Source: Pigoraptor vietnamica (taxonomy: Eukaryota; Opisthokonta; Filasterea). From it: 19,039 nucleotides of DNA. The stretch covers positions 1 through 19,039 of the forward strand of contig CALSCQ010000256.1 of the NCBI GenBank assembly GCA_943704525.1, read 5' to 3'. This document shows, in pieces, positions 1-9,254 of the stretch; position 1 is the stretch's first letter, and the number at the start of each line of letters is the position of its first letter. The notes under the pieces were generated by a model, which had not been told where the DNA came from, made no database searches, and saw only the letters and a list, made by a program, of their open reading frames with translations. A program made the translations under genes and the position numbers.

Positions 1-94
<94 letters not shown>
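1..94. repeat. (CA)47 microsatellite at contig edge
   Basis: Uninterrupted CA dinucleotide repeat from the first base to position 94. It lies inside the sixth intron of the acid phosphatase gene, so the contig breaks within that gene. It mirrors the GT run at the other end of the window. Confidence 0.97.
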
Positions 95-97
<3 letters not shown>

Positions 98-130
98 ACA
101 ACGTACGGCACACGCAGCAGCCTGGATCAC

Positions 131-325
131 CTGCGCCGAGTAACCGACGGCGTAGCTGATGTCTCCGATGTGGAGCACGAGCTGCGTCGCCGCGAGCTCA
201 GCAATCACGCGATCCGTCGTGTTGAGGCCCTCCTGCGGTGCCACAATTCAGACGTCACAGGGGGGTAGTGAATTTGGATGCGAAACACATATACACGCGC
301 ACACGCACGCACACACACACACGCG

Positions 326-357
<32 letters not shown>

Positions 358-1785
358 CACGCACACACACACACGACACACGCGCGCGCACGCACACGCA
401 CACACGCACAGCGAAGCAACAACGTACCTCGTTCCAGTGCCACGAGGTGCTCCCGTCGTCTTCCGTCTTCCCCATGTCTATCGAAACAAATCGTTCGCAG
501 AGAGTGAGTTTGATCACACAACGTGTGCGTGCGCGCAAGTGCTGAGGAATGCGCTGACGAACCCGCAACATAATCTCAAGCACGGAATACGCACCTCCGT
601 ACGCGACAATGTCCGTCTCTTGGTCGGGCGAGGGCACAGGCGACGCCAAAAACGTGCGCTCCTCAGCATAGCCGAAGGTGTCGTCGCCAACAATGTAGTA
701 ATAACTGCACAAAGACTCGGCTCAGCGAAACTGGCACACGCACGCACACACGACATAATGAATTGTTCCATGGCCAAAGCAAGGCATGCCACGTGCAAAT
801 AAGGGCGCCTCCTTGTCACACTCACCGTAAGGACGGCTGCAGATTCTCCAGCGTGGCCGTATGCACGAGGCCGGGATCTCGCCACCCGACCTCCGTCGCA
901 GCGCCGCCGCACATTTCGCTCTTGCTGTACGTAGTCGTCGTGGCTGCGGCCTTGTTTGTGTGCACGCCGGGCGCCGTTCCCCACTTTGCCACCGGAGTGC
1001 CCTGGTCGCGCGTGGCCCACGAGATCCTGTAACACGCACAAGCGTTTCACGTTCAATGCGTGGAAATTGCGACGCTATAGTGTGTGCGCGCGGACGAATG
1101 CTGCATGTCTGCACGATGCCAGATACGGCGACTACTCACGTGAGCGACCCTTCGGCAACGCCGAGCGCGATGCGCACTTGCGTGGGCGCGTTGTAGTTGC
1201 TGAAGGCGACGGCCGACGAGAGACCCGCGATCACGGGGCTGTCGGTGCCGTTGCGGTAGAAGGCAAAGACGTAGTCGTCGCGCATGTTCGCAATGTCAAA
1301 CACGAGCGAACCAGCGCCCGTCGTCAGGTGCGTCTTGGAGGCCTTGGCAAACTGAGCGAGGGAGTCGTTGCGTTGAGATGACACGCTAAGTACTGCGCGC
1401 CCAGCGGACTCAAAGTAACTCACACACGGCGATTCGCCCACGAAACACGTTACATAAGCTCCGCAAAAGCATGTGCACGAACCTTGTACTTGATGGGAGC
1501 CATTTCCGAGAAGTTCGCCTTCGCCGGGCTGTAGACAGCGATCCAATCGCTGTCCGCAGGCGACTCGACGCCGCTCCACGACACCTCCACGAACCCGCGC
1601 GTGCCCTCGATCATCGACGTGTTGACCGAGACAGCGACGGGCAGCGCACGCGAGGAGAGTCCCGCAGGATGCCGAATTGCATGCACGTTAATCTTCTCAA
1701 AGCGACTCGTGAAGCGGTGGGCGCTGCACACGCACGCAAGCGCAACGAGCGCGACGGCCGCGGCCGCAATTGCCCGCGTGGCCAT
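131..1785 (-). CDS. Purple acid phosphatase (metallophosphatase), 5' six exons, 3' end off window
   Basis: Secreted or vacuolar dinuclear-metal phosphatase that hydrolyses phosphate esters. Exons on the minus strand are 1785-1483, 1351-1140, 1026-826, 704-595, 477-428 and 232-131, giving 326 codons. All junctions are GT-AG and keep frame. The ATG at 1785 opens a signal peptide ([19 protein letters not shown]). The N-terminal Ig/fibronectin-like domain carries the plant-type signatures [13 protein letters not shown] joined by splicing to [12 protein letters not shown], and [11 protein letters not shown]. The metallophosphatase core then begins: splicing between exons 4 and 5 creates GDMGK (metal-ligand Asp), and exon 6 holds GDISYA (Asp and Tyr ligands). 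The GNHE, VxxH and GHxH motifs should lie in exons to the left of the window. The fifth intron (233-427) is filled with CA repeats. The sequence resembles large plant-type PAPs more than the small mammalian enzyme. Family confidence is high; substrate is unknown. Confidence 0.93.
278..410. repeat. Interrupted CA/CG microsatellite in a phosphatase intron
   Basis: CACACA and CACGCA dinucleotide runs fill most of the intron between phosphatase exons 5 and 6. They open long meaningless Thr-His or Cys-Val reading frames on both strands. Confidence 0.9.
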
Positions 1786-1976
1786 CCTCAAACGCTACTC
1801 GCACGCAAGAGAGAGAACGCGCGAATTGCAGCGACGCGGTAGCAACCTCAACGACTGTCCCCCCACAGCCGCTATCTGCGCACGCGCACACGCAGGCATA
1901 CAGTTCTTCGAGAGCGTTTACACGCGGAAAAACGGTGAGAAATCTCCTCGTCCGGTCCGAGGTCTTGTGACCTGGT

Positions 1977-1999
1977 CACGTGCCCAATTTCATCCGGGG
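1977..1999 (-). promoter_or_regulatory. Candidate cis element, copy 1 (upstream of acid phosphatase)
   Basis: On the + strand this reads CACGTG, then CCCAATTT, then CATCCGGGG. It matches 3587-3609 at 20 of 23 positions in the same orientation. It lies about 190 bp upstream of the phosphatase ATG and just beyond the TFIIIA stop codon. The palindromic E-box CACGTG is a typical bHLH site. A regulatory role is inferred from the duplication and placement only. Confidence 0.5.
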
Positions 2000-2031
2000 G
2001 AGTGATGAGCACGATTGAAAAAAAAAATTCT

Positions 2032-3481
2032 TTAACTGTAACCGTCCACTGCGGGGGCCGCCAACTCCGGCACGAGGCCCATCGCCGCCGCACTGGCCAC
2101 CGTCGCATTCGGAGGGGACGAGCCGCACGCGCCAAATACGCCGTCGTCTGTCACGTGAACGTCGTCAACAACCTGAAGTTCGATCACAGACTCGCCGTTG
2201 CCGGCATCATCAGTCCCGACAACATCGCCGCCGCTCTCTTCGCTGTCGTCAGAGTCCGAGCTCGACTCTCGGCGCTGTCGCTTTCGTCGAATCTCCTCTT
2301 CGGGAACGTGGCCGCTGAGGAGCGCAGCGAGCGATCGCTTTTTCTTCTCGCGCGGCGGGCGCGGCGCGGGCGGGTTGTTCGGGTCGTGCACCCTCGCCAC
2401 GTGTTGCAAGAGGGACTGCTTGTGCTTGAATCGCTTGTCGCATCCCTCCACATCGCATGCAAAGCGTCGCTCTCCCATGTGCGCCGTCCGAAAATGCGTG
2501 TCGAGCGCCTTCTGCGACATGTACTGGCGACTGCACTCCCCGCACGGGAAGAGTGGCCGGTGCTCGGCGTGGGTACGCATGTGCTCGAGGAGGTTATCGC
2601 GAGTCCGAAATACGCGCGAACACTGCGGACACGTGCGAATGGGCGGATGTGCGTCCTTGCGGTGCTTGACGAGCAGAGACCATTTCTCGAACGACATTTC
2701 GCACTCGTCGCACTTGTAGCTCCGCGCGTGGAACTTCTCGTGCCGTCGCAGCTTGCTCTGCGTCAGAAAGCGCGAAGTGCACCCCGCAACGGGACACGCG
2801 AACGGGAGAAGGCCCGTGTGTACGGACTCGTGTCGTCGTAGTAACGAGTGCTTTGTGAATGCCTCGCTGCAGACGATGAGAACGGAGCATTAGCACATCA
2901 TAATTAATTAATACAACGATACACCATACAGTATACGGTACCTGCAGTTCTCGTGCGTACACTTGTATGGTTTCGCTTTCTCGTGGACGAGTGCGTGGCG
3001 CTTCAGATGCACACGACTGGAGAAGGCCTGAGTGCATCCCTCCTGCTCGCAGCGGAAAGGACGCTCGCCGGAGTGCGTGCGCAAGTGCACATCGAGGTGC
3101 GTCTTGCGAAAATACGCTTTGCCGCAGCCCGCAAATGTACACGCGAAAGGTCGCTGGAGAAGATGACAATCAGACGTGCGTTTGACAGAGAGGGCAACTG
3201 TGGATCGGCACACCCACCTCGTTTGTGTGCGACAAATAATGGCGCGTTAGATGCGACTCCTTCGTCCCCGTCCAGAAACATTCTGGCCAGTTGCAGTACA
3301 CAACGCGACCTGCAGACGACGCCGGTCGAGAGGACTGCCGTGACGCAGACGGTGTGGCCTTTCGCTTCGGTGCCACGAGCTCCTCGACGTCAGAAGATGA
3401 AGGCGACACATCCACATCGTTCGGCGCCCACTCGCCGTCCGTGTCGCCCACGGGACCTCCGTGTCCCCTTTCTTGTTCCAT
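2032..3481 (-). CDS. GTF3A: Transcription factor IIIA, nine C2H2 zinc fingers
   Basis: Binds the internal control region of 5S rRNA genes, and 5S rRNA itself, to start assembly of the RNA polymerase III complex in the nucleus. Exons are 3481-3218, 3153-2942 and 2866-2032; introns are 64 and 75 bp (donors GTGGGT and GTACCG). The joined protein is 436 aa. Splicing restores finger 2 after finger 1 (TNE joined to RPFACTFAGCGKAY) and rebuilds finger 4 (THENC joined to SEAFTKHS). Nine C2H2 fingers run from about residue 63 to 316. Fingers 6-8 have the short two-residue Cys spacing. The acidic Ser-rich N terminus and a basic KKKRSLAALLSGHVPEEE segment after the last finger resemble the KRSLASRLSGYIP-like tail of animal TFIIIA. 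The tail beyond it is acidic and Ser/Asp-rich. The start is the ATG at 3481; the frame extends upstream only to a non-ATG codon. A T10 tract follows the stop. Nine fingers plus this tail make TFIIIA far more likely than another C2H2 factor. Confidence 0.93.
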
Positions 3482-4181
3482 GTCAGCCCGCCATGACAAA
3501 CATTAGCCGCAATAAATATGAGAAGAAATAGGGCACCATTACCCAAATTCACTGCTTCAGCCGGCAGAAAAGGAAAGTTTGAGTTGCACGTGACAAATAT
3601 CATCCGGGGTAAGAAGATTGTGGTAAATTGAAAAGTGTGTCACTTTCTGGCCAATTATTAGACCAGTTTTCAGATTGCGAGTCTCGGGTGAGATCCAAAT
3701 TGCCTCAGTGTGACTTTGGCTCGTGTGATTCGGACCGGCACTCTCTCTCTCCCTATCGCTGCTTGATTTAAGATCTCGCACCGAAAGCACCGCTTTCTTT
3801 CTCTCATCTTTATCTCTCGCAAGAGATCCTTCGTTCTTTGTCCCCAATCCACATGTGAGTAGCGGTCGTGTTCGATGGCGATGCACAGCGACGTCGATGT
3901 GGCGGGTGTTGGAGAGCGTACTGTGCTTAGAGCGTTCATCGCCGTGGATTTCGCTTGGCATCGGACGCCAGTGCTGGCATCCTTCGTAGTAGAGAGTGGA
4001 TATGGAGTTGAGCCGCATAATGTTGACGTCGGCAAGAGCTGAAGAGAGAGGGATGGGTGGATGGATGTGGTTGTCGGTTGATACCCTGTCGTACTGTGGC
4101 TGATTCTCGCCTTCCGCTTTCCCTCTCGCTTGCTGCCGAACTGTCGTTCTTCGCGGCTCAGTGAGGATATCCCAATCCAAA
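3482..4181. other. Divergent intergenic region between TFIIIA and RPS12
   Basis: About 700 bp separate the two divergent start codons, so it probably holds both promoters. It contains copy 2 of the CACGTG/CATCCGGGG element and a CT-rich stretch near 3741-3800. Antisense open frames of about 200 codons cross it, but they lack any recognisable domain and run over the RPS12 start. Confidence 0.6.
3587..3609 (-). promoter_or_regulatory. Candidate cis element, copy 2 (upstream of TFIIIA)
   Basis: The + strand reads CACGTG, then ACAAATAT, then CATCCGGGG. It is about 106 bp upstream of the TFIIIA ATG and in the same orientation as copy 1 at 1977-1999. It could also act on the divergent RPS12 gene. 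Confidence 0.5.
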
Positions 4182-5376
4182 ATGTCTGCGGAAGGGTGAG
4201 TTTCTCATTATTATCGTCGTCTGCGCACTGTAAGCGAATGCCACGTCCACTGTGCATGCGCGTGGTACCCCTTTCATTCGGTTGTGTTGATCTCTTGTCC
4301 ACGTGCGCGCGACAGAGATGTGGTTCCCGCGGCTGCTGCCGGTGGCCAGATGGACGTGATGACGGCCCTCCAGGAGGTGCTCCGGAAGGCCCTCATCGCG
4401 GACGGCCTCGCTCGCGGCCTCCACGAGTGCGCCAAGGCGCTCGACAAGTGGGTGCTCCGCCTCTTTTGCGGCCTTCTGTTTCCGCTTGCTCTTGTTCTCC
4501 CTTATTGTGTCTGGGAGCGCGTTTCGCGATGTGCTGTAGTCTCGTCGTATTGGCAATCCATTCGTTTTCGCGACGGAGCTGCTTTGTGCGAGCGCTGACG
4601 AAGTCTTTGGATAGTAGCCCGTGTCATCGGCTGTTGAGCGTTGCATCTTCTTGTGTTATATTTTTCTCTCCATGCTCTCGCTTATGCGTTGCCTTGCATA
4701 CTTCAGGCGCCAGGCTCACCTGTGCGTGCTCGCCTCGAGCTGCACGGAGCCCGCCTACATCAAGCTCGTTGAGGCCCTCTGCGCTGAGCACAGCATCAAC
4801 CTCATCAAGGTTCGTGTCGGCGCCATACTTTGTCCTATCACGAGGGAGCTGCCGATGAATTCGTGCTGTGAGTCACACCGGTGTATACTCGCACTCATGT
4901 TCGTCCTGTTGTTCGTGCGTCCCTGCTGTGTAGGTTGAGGATGGCAAGCAGCTCGGTGAGTGGGTTGGCCTCTGCAAGCTCGACAAGGAGGGCAAGGCGC
5001 GCAAGGTCGTCGGCTGCAGCTGCGTCGTCGTCAAGGTGTGTTGCAAGCGCTCTGTTTGTGTCTTCTGTAGTGCTCTTCACAAGTGTGTCTCGCACACCTT
5101 CACACACTTTCACACACTGTCTCACACACACGCTGGTTGGTTTGCGCTGATGACAAAAAGCTCCCTCTACTGAAAAATCGTGAGGAAGAAAAGCTTTTCC
5201 GGAATCATTATTACATCTGAGCAACTCCTTCCCTTTCGTTGCCATGCCTGTGTATGTGTGTGTGCCAGTGTGCTCCATTCTCACCGCCGATTGTCGATGC
5301 ATCTGGTGTGCAGAACTACGGCGAGACGTCGGAGGCTCTCAACGTTCTCCTCGAGTACTTCAAGAACCGCCAGTAA
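4182..5376 (+). CDS. RPS12: 40S ribosomal protein S12 (eS12), five exons
   Basis: Component of the small ribosomal subunit with an L7Ae-like fold. Exons are 4182-4195, 4316-4447, 4707-4809, 4934-5035 and 5314-5376. They join in frame to 137 aa, close to the 132 aa of animal eS12. The first exon encodes only MSAEG. Diagnostic blocks are [64 protein letters not shown] and [12 protein letters not shown], then a C terminus ending EYFKNRQ. Donors are GTGAGT, GTGGGT, GTTCGT and GTGTGT. The ATG at 4182 has A at -3 and is the only one that fits the conserved N terminus. The last intron hosts a candidate C/D snoRNA at 5139-5226. It is transcribed divergently from TFIIIA. Confidence 0.97.
5139..5226 (+). 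ncRNA. Candidate intronic C/D box snoRNA
   Basis: Lies in the 278-bp last intron of RPS12. In order: box C TGATGA at 5148-5153; box D' CTGA at 5170-5173; a C'-like GTGAGGA at 5180-5186 (one mismatch to RTGATGA); box D CTGA at 5217-5220. The flanks 5139-5145 and 5221-5226 can pair (TTGC with GCAA, then one bulge and a further G-C pair) as a terminal stem. The guide just upstream of D' ends CTCCCTCTA, complementary to TAGAGGGA, part of the conserved CTTCTTAGAGGGAC segment of eukaryotic 18S rRNA. By the fifth-nucleotide rule it would direct 2'-O-methylation of the second G in TAGAG. Only about eight bases pair, which is short. No target was found for the D guide. Animal RPS12 introns also host snoRNAs, which supports the setting. 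Confidence 0.55.
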
Positions 5377-5487
5377 ATATGCTGGAGGATTCCGTTGGAC
5401 TCGCGCGAGATCTCGTTGCGGCAGGGTGTACGAAGGGCTCTGCCGTCGCCCACGGTCCTCGACGGATTCTTACGACGAATGAAAAAC

Positions 5488-5488
<1 letters not shown>

Positions 5489-5555
<67 letters not shown>
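5489..5555. repeat. Poly(A) tract of about 67 A
   Basis: Nearly pure A homopolymer beginning about 110 bp after the RPS12 stop codon, ending in AATAATAATG. RPS12 keeps its introns, so this is not the tail of a processed copy of that gene. Length may be affected by sequencing. Confidence 0.9.
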
Positions 5556-5558
<3 letters not shown>

Positions 5559-5714
5559 ATAATGAGTTGCAAGTAGGGAAGTGTTTGGCTGACCGGTCAC
5601 GCCGTGAATCTTACTGCAATATTGCTGCTATCACATATGGGGCACCACTGTTGTCCAATTTCACGTTGTATTCAGCTTACAAACGAAAAGTGATCGCGTG
5701 CGACATGATGCAGG

Positions 5715-5882
5715 CCAGCAATAACACACGGGATTGTGACAGAGCTACGTATGAAAGTAGTAATGTCTTGCCAGCAATAACACACGGGATTGTGACAGAG
5801 CTACGTATGAAAGTAGTAATGTCTTGCCAGCAATAACACACGGGATTGTGACAAAGCTACGTATGAAAGTAGTAATGTCTTG
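5715..5882. repeat. Three tandem copies of a 56-bp repeat
   Basis: Units begin CCAGCAATAACACACGGGAT and end GTAATGTCTTG, at 5715-5770, 5771-5826 and 5827-5882. The copies are identical except for one base (ACAGAG to ACAAAG) in the third. There are no spacers between units, so this is a minisatellite and not a CRISPR array. It is not in a recognised gene. Confidence 0.95.
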
Positions 5883-6477
5883 CACAACACTGGATGCAAA
5901 CAGTACACTTGCTCACACATGCTTTGTCTTTGTTTTACAAGAAAAAGTAACCAGTCAGAATCCGAGACGCCCTTCTGCCGACGTCCAGCCCGCATCCCTT
6001 GCGAGATGCGGACCAGCGGGTCGCGGGCAGAGCGTTCATCAATGGCCGGCGATCTCACCCGCGAGCGGGAGAGAAGCGCGCAGCCCGCTTCACGCTCGGG
6101 GCGCCTGCGGTGTGGCTCGTCGTCCTGGTTGGAAGACTTGTCTCTGTTGGAAAACAAAGACGGGATACGTACTATAGAAATGATCCTATAAAGTACGGTC
6201 TTACCCTCTCTCGACACGAGGCGTGCGTGCAACATGAGGAGGGAAGGGGCTGCGCGTGCGATTGTGGGACGGAGTAACGGATCACGTGTGTGTGTTACGA
6301 TTCGCATACGGGGTGGGACATACATTCCGCCGTTCAGTCAAGCAAAGTGAAAGCAATCGTGAGAGATTCAGGAAAACAGCGGTTCTACAGTGTAAGTTAC
6401 AACCGCACTCTGCCGTATTGGACTGCGAAGAATTGGGCAGTCCTTTGTTCTTATTGTAAGGCTTCGCAGAAAAGAAA
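5883..6477. other. Intergenic stretch, no gene recognised
   Basis: Open frames of 100-170 codons exist on both strands here, but none shows a known domain and their compositions look like shadows of GC-rich DNA. I see nothing else supportable. Confidence 0.4.
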
Positions 6478-7066
6478 ATGACGCAGGCGCCACCCTCCAA
6501 GCCCCCGCGCGGATTCAGTTCCAGACCTCGCTATGGCCGTCGCTTTCTCGAGGTCGTGCTCTCCATCATTCTCTTTCTCGTCGTGGTCGTTGCGTGGGGC
6601 TACGTGATCAAGGCGGGACGATACATAGGACTCGCACGGTTGCCGGCCTCGTGAAAGGGAGCAATTCTCCACGCGTCGCATTGAGGAGCCGACGATCGAC
6701 GATGACGAGGATTTTGTGGTCGGAGGGCGTCGAACCAATCCTCCCTCGACGCCGGTGTACACGGACAGCACGATCCGTCGTCGACGCGTACTCCTTCCCA
6801 AATTTCCACTCGATATCAACACATTGCGCGCGTATCGTTTCGAAGACTACGGGCGTTTTCAGGACCGAGGCGCCGGACGGCTTCTGTTTTGCCACGGGCG
6901 GCTTCTGTTTTCACCGACCACCTCGCCGAGTACTGCGTCGGTTGAGCGTGGGTTTAGGTCTCCGACCGCATGGAGGGCATTCCCAAAGCACATAAACATC
7001 GGCTCAGATAATCTGTGGCTTCACAATTCATTCTGCAATAGCTGCGTCGGCGCACGCCTCTTATAG
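6478..7066 (+). CDS. Possible small single-pass membrane protein, exon structure uncertain
   Basis: The ATG at 6478 has A-rich context (AAAATG). It opens a 58-codon frame with a basic Pro-rich N terminus and one strong transmembrane segment (VVLSIILFLVVVVAWGYV), closing at 6654. A second frame from about 6686 to the stop at 7066 reads like protein (EPTIDDDEDFVVGG, then LPKFPLDINTLRAYRFEDYG). Removing a GT-AG intron such as 6604-6685 (donor GTGATC, acceptor TTGAG) would join the two in frame after WGY. That intron is weak, with little pyrimidine tract. A 13-bp direct repeat (CGGCTTCTGTTTT at 6878 and 6899) lies in the second part. No family is recognised, and either part may be spurious. It is convergent with the FYVE gene, whose stop lies at 7119. 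Confidence 0.3.
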
Positions 7067-7118
7067 CCTGCGCACCGCCATCAGCCACAAGCGGACTAAA
7101 ATCACACAGACAGCCGCT

Positions 7119-9254
7119 TCATAGACGCTCCAGCTCCTTATCGATGTCTGCAAGCGACCGCGAGAGAATGTCGGCGTCCTCCCAGCGGCGATCGCGCCTC
7201 GCCTGCGCAATCATCGACACGACGTTCCTGCGCTGCTCCGCGAGGACTTCCCTGTGCGCGTGCATGTCGACAGACCGTCCAGACACGGTCGCGGACCGCA
7301 CCGGCGGAGCACGCTCCACGCGTCGCGTCGGCGGCGAGTTGGCAATGTGGTCAAAGAGATTGTCGGAGGCTATCGACTTCGCGTAGACGGGCCCCTGCGC
7401 CGTGGACGCGGACGAAGAAGCCGATGGCGTCACGTCGTCGTCATCAAACGTGTCTCCCCTCTGCACCGCCCGCGTAGTCGCCGGAGACATGCCGGCGGGG
7501 CTCGACGCGTTCCTCATGTGACCGCCCGCACGCGCCTGCTGTCCCCCCCTTTGCTGCGACGACCACTGGCGCTCTCTTTCCGCCTCACGCTGCCGCGCCT
7601 GCTCAGCCTCCGCGAGGCGACGTCTGCGCTCGGCTTCCTCCGCCGCCCGGCGCTGCTGCTCCTCCCGTTCTCGCTGCTCCCGCGCTTCTTTTTCCTTCTG
7701 CTCGCGCTCGCGTTGCTCCCGCGCCTCCTTCTCCTTCATCTCCTTTTCCCTGGCATCCTTCTCGCGCTGGGCCTGCGCGTTCGTCGCCTTTCCCTTCGAT
7801 TGCGCCTCGGCCTTCTGCATGCGATCGGCGTCTTCGATGTGCTGTCGGTCGGGTCGCATCCGCTCCAGTTGCGGGATGACGTCCTGCATGTACCCGGTCG
7901 CCGCAAGCCGAATTCCCGCGCAAATGCGCCCGTCGACCGCCGCCCGCTTCAGCTGTTTGGCCACGTCCCGCGGATCGGGCACGTCGTCGCCCTTCTCTCG
8001 GCGCGGCTGCTTGCTGCGCTCGAGCAGCTCTTGCAGACGCGCCTGTTCCTGAGCGGGAATGGCAGCGATCCGCTTGCTGGCGGCATCGATGACCTCAAAG
8101 TGCTGCATGATTTCCTGTCGCACGGCCATGGCTTCGCGCGTGTCGCTCGCGGCGTACGCATTGCGCACGTTCGACGCGCGCTCGCACAGCTCAGAGTATT
8201 TGGGGATAAGCGCCTGAATGCGCTCGCGTGCCAGAGAGAGCCGACCGTAGAGGGCGAGGTACGCAGGCGGTTGCTGTCGCTCGCGGCGGATCTGCTTGGC
8301 GTGCCGAAACACGCGCACGCGGCACGTCTCGCAGATGCGGACGGCGTCCTTCTGTGCCTTTCCGTCGGCGCCATTCGTCGCGTCCGCAGACACGCGGTCG
8401 CCGTTGAGCAGCTGCCGAGCGACCGGAATGGGGAGCATCGTGTTGCACGTCGGTTTGCCGCACATGACCCCTCCGCACAGCCGGCAGTGGTGGCGCCGTG
8501 TTAGAAGCCCAAACGACGTCCCGCACTCTGGACAGCACCGCACGCTCGCGTCGTCCTTCCACGCCACAACCGCCTGCTCGTGTTCTCGGCGCGCCCCGCG
8601 AGCACCCATGACACTCGCAGCGCGCGGCCTCTGTCCGTCGTCGCCGTCGACAACAACGTCAAGCAGCTTTTCGAGGCGAATGATGAGCTTGTTCGTCTCG
8701 ATGTCGTCGCGGCCGTTCTTCTCCTCCCTCGTGCGCTTGAAGGTCTCCATGAGATTGCGCGACTGCCCAAACTCTTGCTGTGCCCCCTCACGCGAGGCGA
8801 AGCAGGACTGGCACACGCGGCACGGGATGCCGTTCGCGTCCGGCCGAGCATTGCTGTTCAAACGCATCGTAATGACGCAATGGTCCTTACAATAGATCTT
8901 CCCGCACTTTCGACAGTGCGTGCGGCGTGCCACGAGGCCAAACTCGCGCCCGCAACCGGGCTCAGCGCAGACGGAGCGCGCGGAATCTGGCTCCCAGTGC
9001 GCGCGTGTTACGCCGCCGTCGCCGTCCTCGTCCTCCGCCGCAAAGCGGTCCGTCGTCGGGCCCATTCCGCCATCCTTGTGAAAGGCCGCAAAATGTGCCT
9101 GGAGGTCTGCGAGGTTGCGCGCCTGCTTCATGCACAGCGCACAAATGAGTCCCTCGACGACCTCGCCGTCGTTCGGCCGCGCGACGTCCTTCAGAGCGCC
9201 GGCATTTGCCGTCGGCCGACGGGCCATGGACACGCCGAGGTGAGTGAGAACCAT
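7119..9254 (-). CDS. RBSN: Vac1/rabenosyn-5-like protein with two FYVE zinc fingers
   Basis: Likely Rab effector that binds PI3P on early endosomes and helps vesicle tethering and fusion with Rab5, a Vps45-type SM protein and SNAREs. Uninterrupted frame of 711 aa. An N-terminal C2H2-like finger sits at residues 38-59 (CALCMKQ, then HFAAFH). FYVE 1 (87-152) has WEPD, RRTHCRKCG and RVCQSC; the usual RRHHC has Thr for the first His. FYVE 2 (232-311) has WKDD, a full RRHHCRLCG and RICETC, with a short insertion. A charged Glu/Arg/Lys helix follows at about 485-565, then a Ser/Thr/Pro linker, then a C-terminal helix (about 660-711) with MIAQARRDRRWEDADILS, which resembles the Rab-binding Rbsn domain. 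C2H2 plus two FYVE fingers is the yeast Vac1/Pep7 layout, and the Rbsn tail is rabenosyn-like. NPF motifs are absent. The start could instead be the Met at 9227. Confidence 0.85.
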   Translation of the reverse strand: MVLTHLGVSMARRPTANAGALKDVARPNDGEVVEGLICALCMKQARNLADLQAHFAAFHKDGGMGPTTDRFAAEDEDGDGGVTRAHWEPDSARSVCAEPGCGREFGLVARRTHCRKCGKIYCKDHCVITMRLNSNARPDANGIPCRVCQSCFASREGAQQEFGQSRNLMETFKRTREEKNGRDDIETNKLIIRLEKLLDVVVDGDDGQRPRAASVMGARGARREHEQAVVAWKDDASVRCCPECGTSFGLLTRRHHCRLCGGVMCGKPTCNTMLPIPVARQLLNGDRVSADATNGADGKAQKDAVRICETCRVRVFRHAKQIRRERQQPPAYLALYGRLSLARERIQALIPKYSELCERASNVRNAYAASDTREAMAVRQEIMQHFEVIDAASKRIAAIPAQEQARLQELLERSKQPRREKGDDVPDPRDVAKQLKRAAVDGRICAGIRLAATGYMQDVIPQLERMRPDRQHIEDADRMQKAEAQSKGKATNAQAQREKDAREKEMKEKEAREQREREQKEKEAREQREREEQQRRAAEEAERRRRLAEAEQARQREAERERQWSSQQRGGQQARAGGHMRNASSPAGMSPATTRAVQRGDTFDDDDVTPSASSSASTAQGPVYAKSIASDNLFDHIANSPPTRRVERAPPVRSATVSGRSVDMHAHREVLAEQRRNVVSMIAQARRDRRWEDADILSRSLADIDKELERL

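Noticed and set aside
159-802. Long Thr-His or Cys-Val reading frames
   Set aside because: They are translations of the CA/CG microsatellite inside a phosphatase intron.
2002-2841. 279-codon + strand frame
   Set aside because: Antisense to the zinc-finger exon of TFIIIA; Arg/Leu/Val-rich shadow with no domain.
3557-4302. Two minus-strand frames of about 207 and 210 codons
   Set aside because: They overlap each other in different frames, run antisense across the RPS12 start and first intron, and show no recognisable domain.
4448-4706. Second snoRNA in RPS12 intron 2 (CTGACGA near 4585)
   Set aside because: The C-like box is imperfect and no CTGA D box follows at a suitable distance.
5314-5555. 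RPS12 as a processed retrocopy because of the downstream poly(A)
   Set aside because: The gene has four in-frame spliceosomal introns, and the A tract begins 110 bp past the stop without target-site repeats that I can see.
5715-5882. CRISPR array
   Set aside because: The 56-bp units abut directly with no unique spacers, and the genome is eukaryotic.
7254-8504. 416-codon + strand frame
   Set aside because: Antisense shadow of the FYVE gene; its Leu/Arg-rich text mirrors the Glu/Arg coiled coil.
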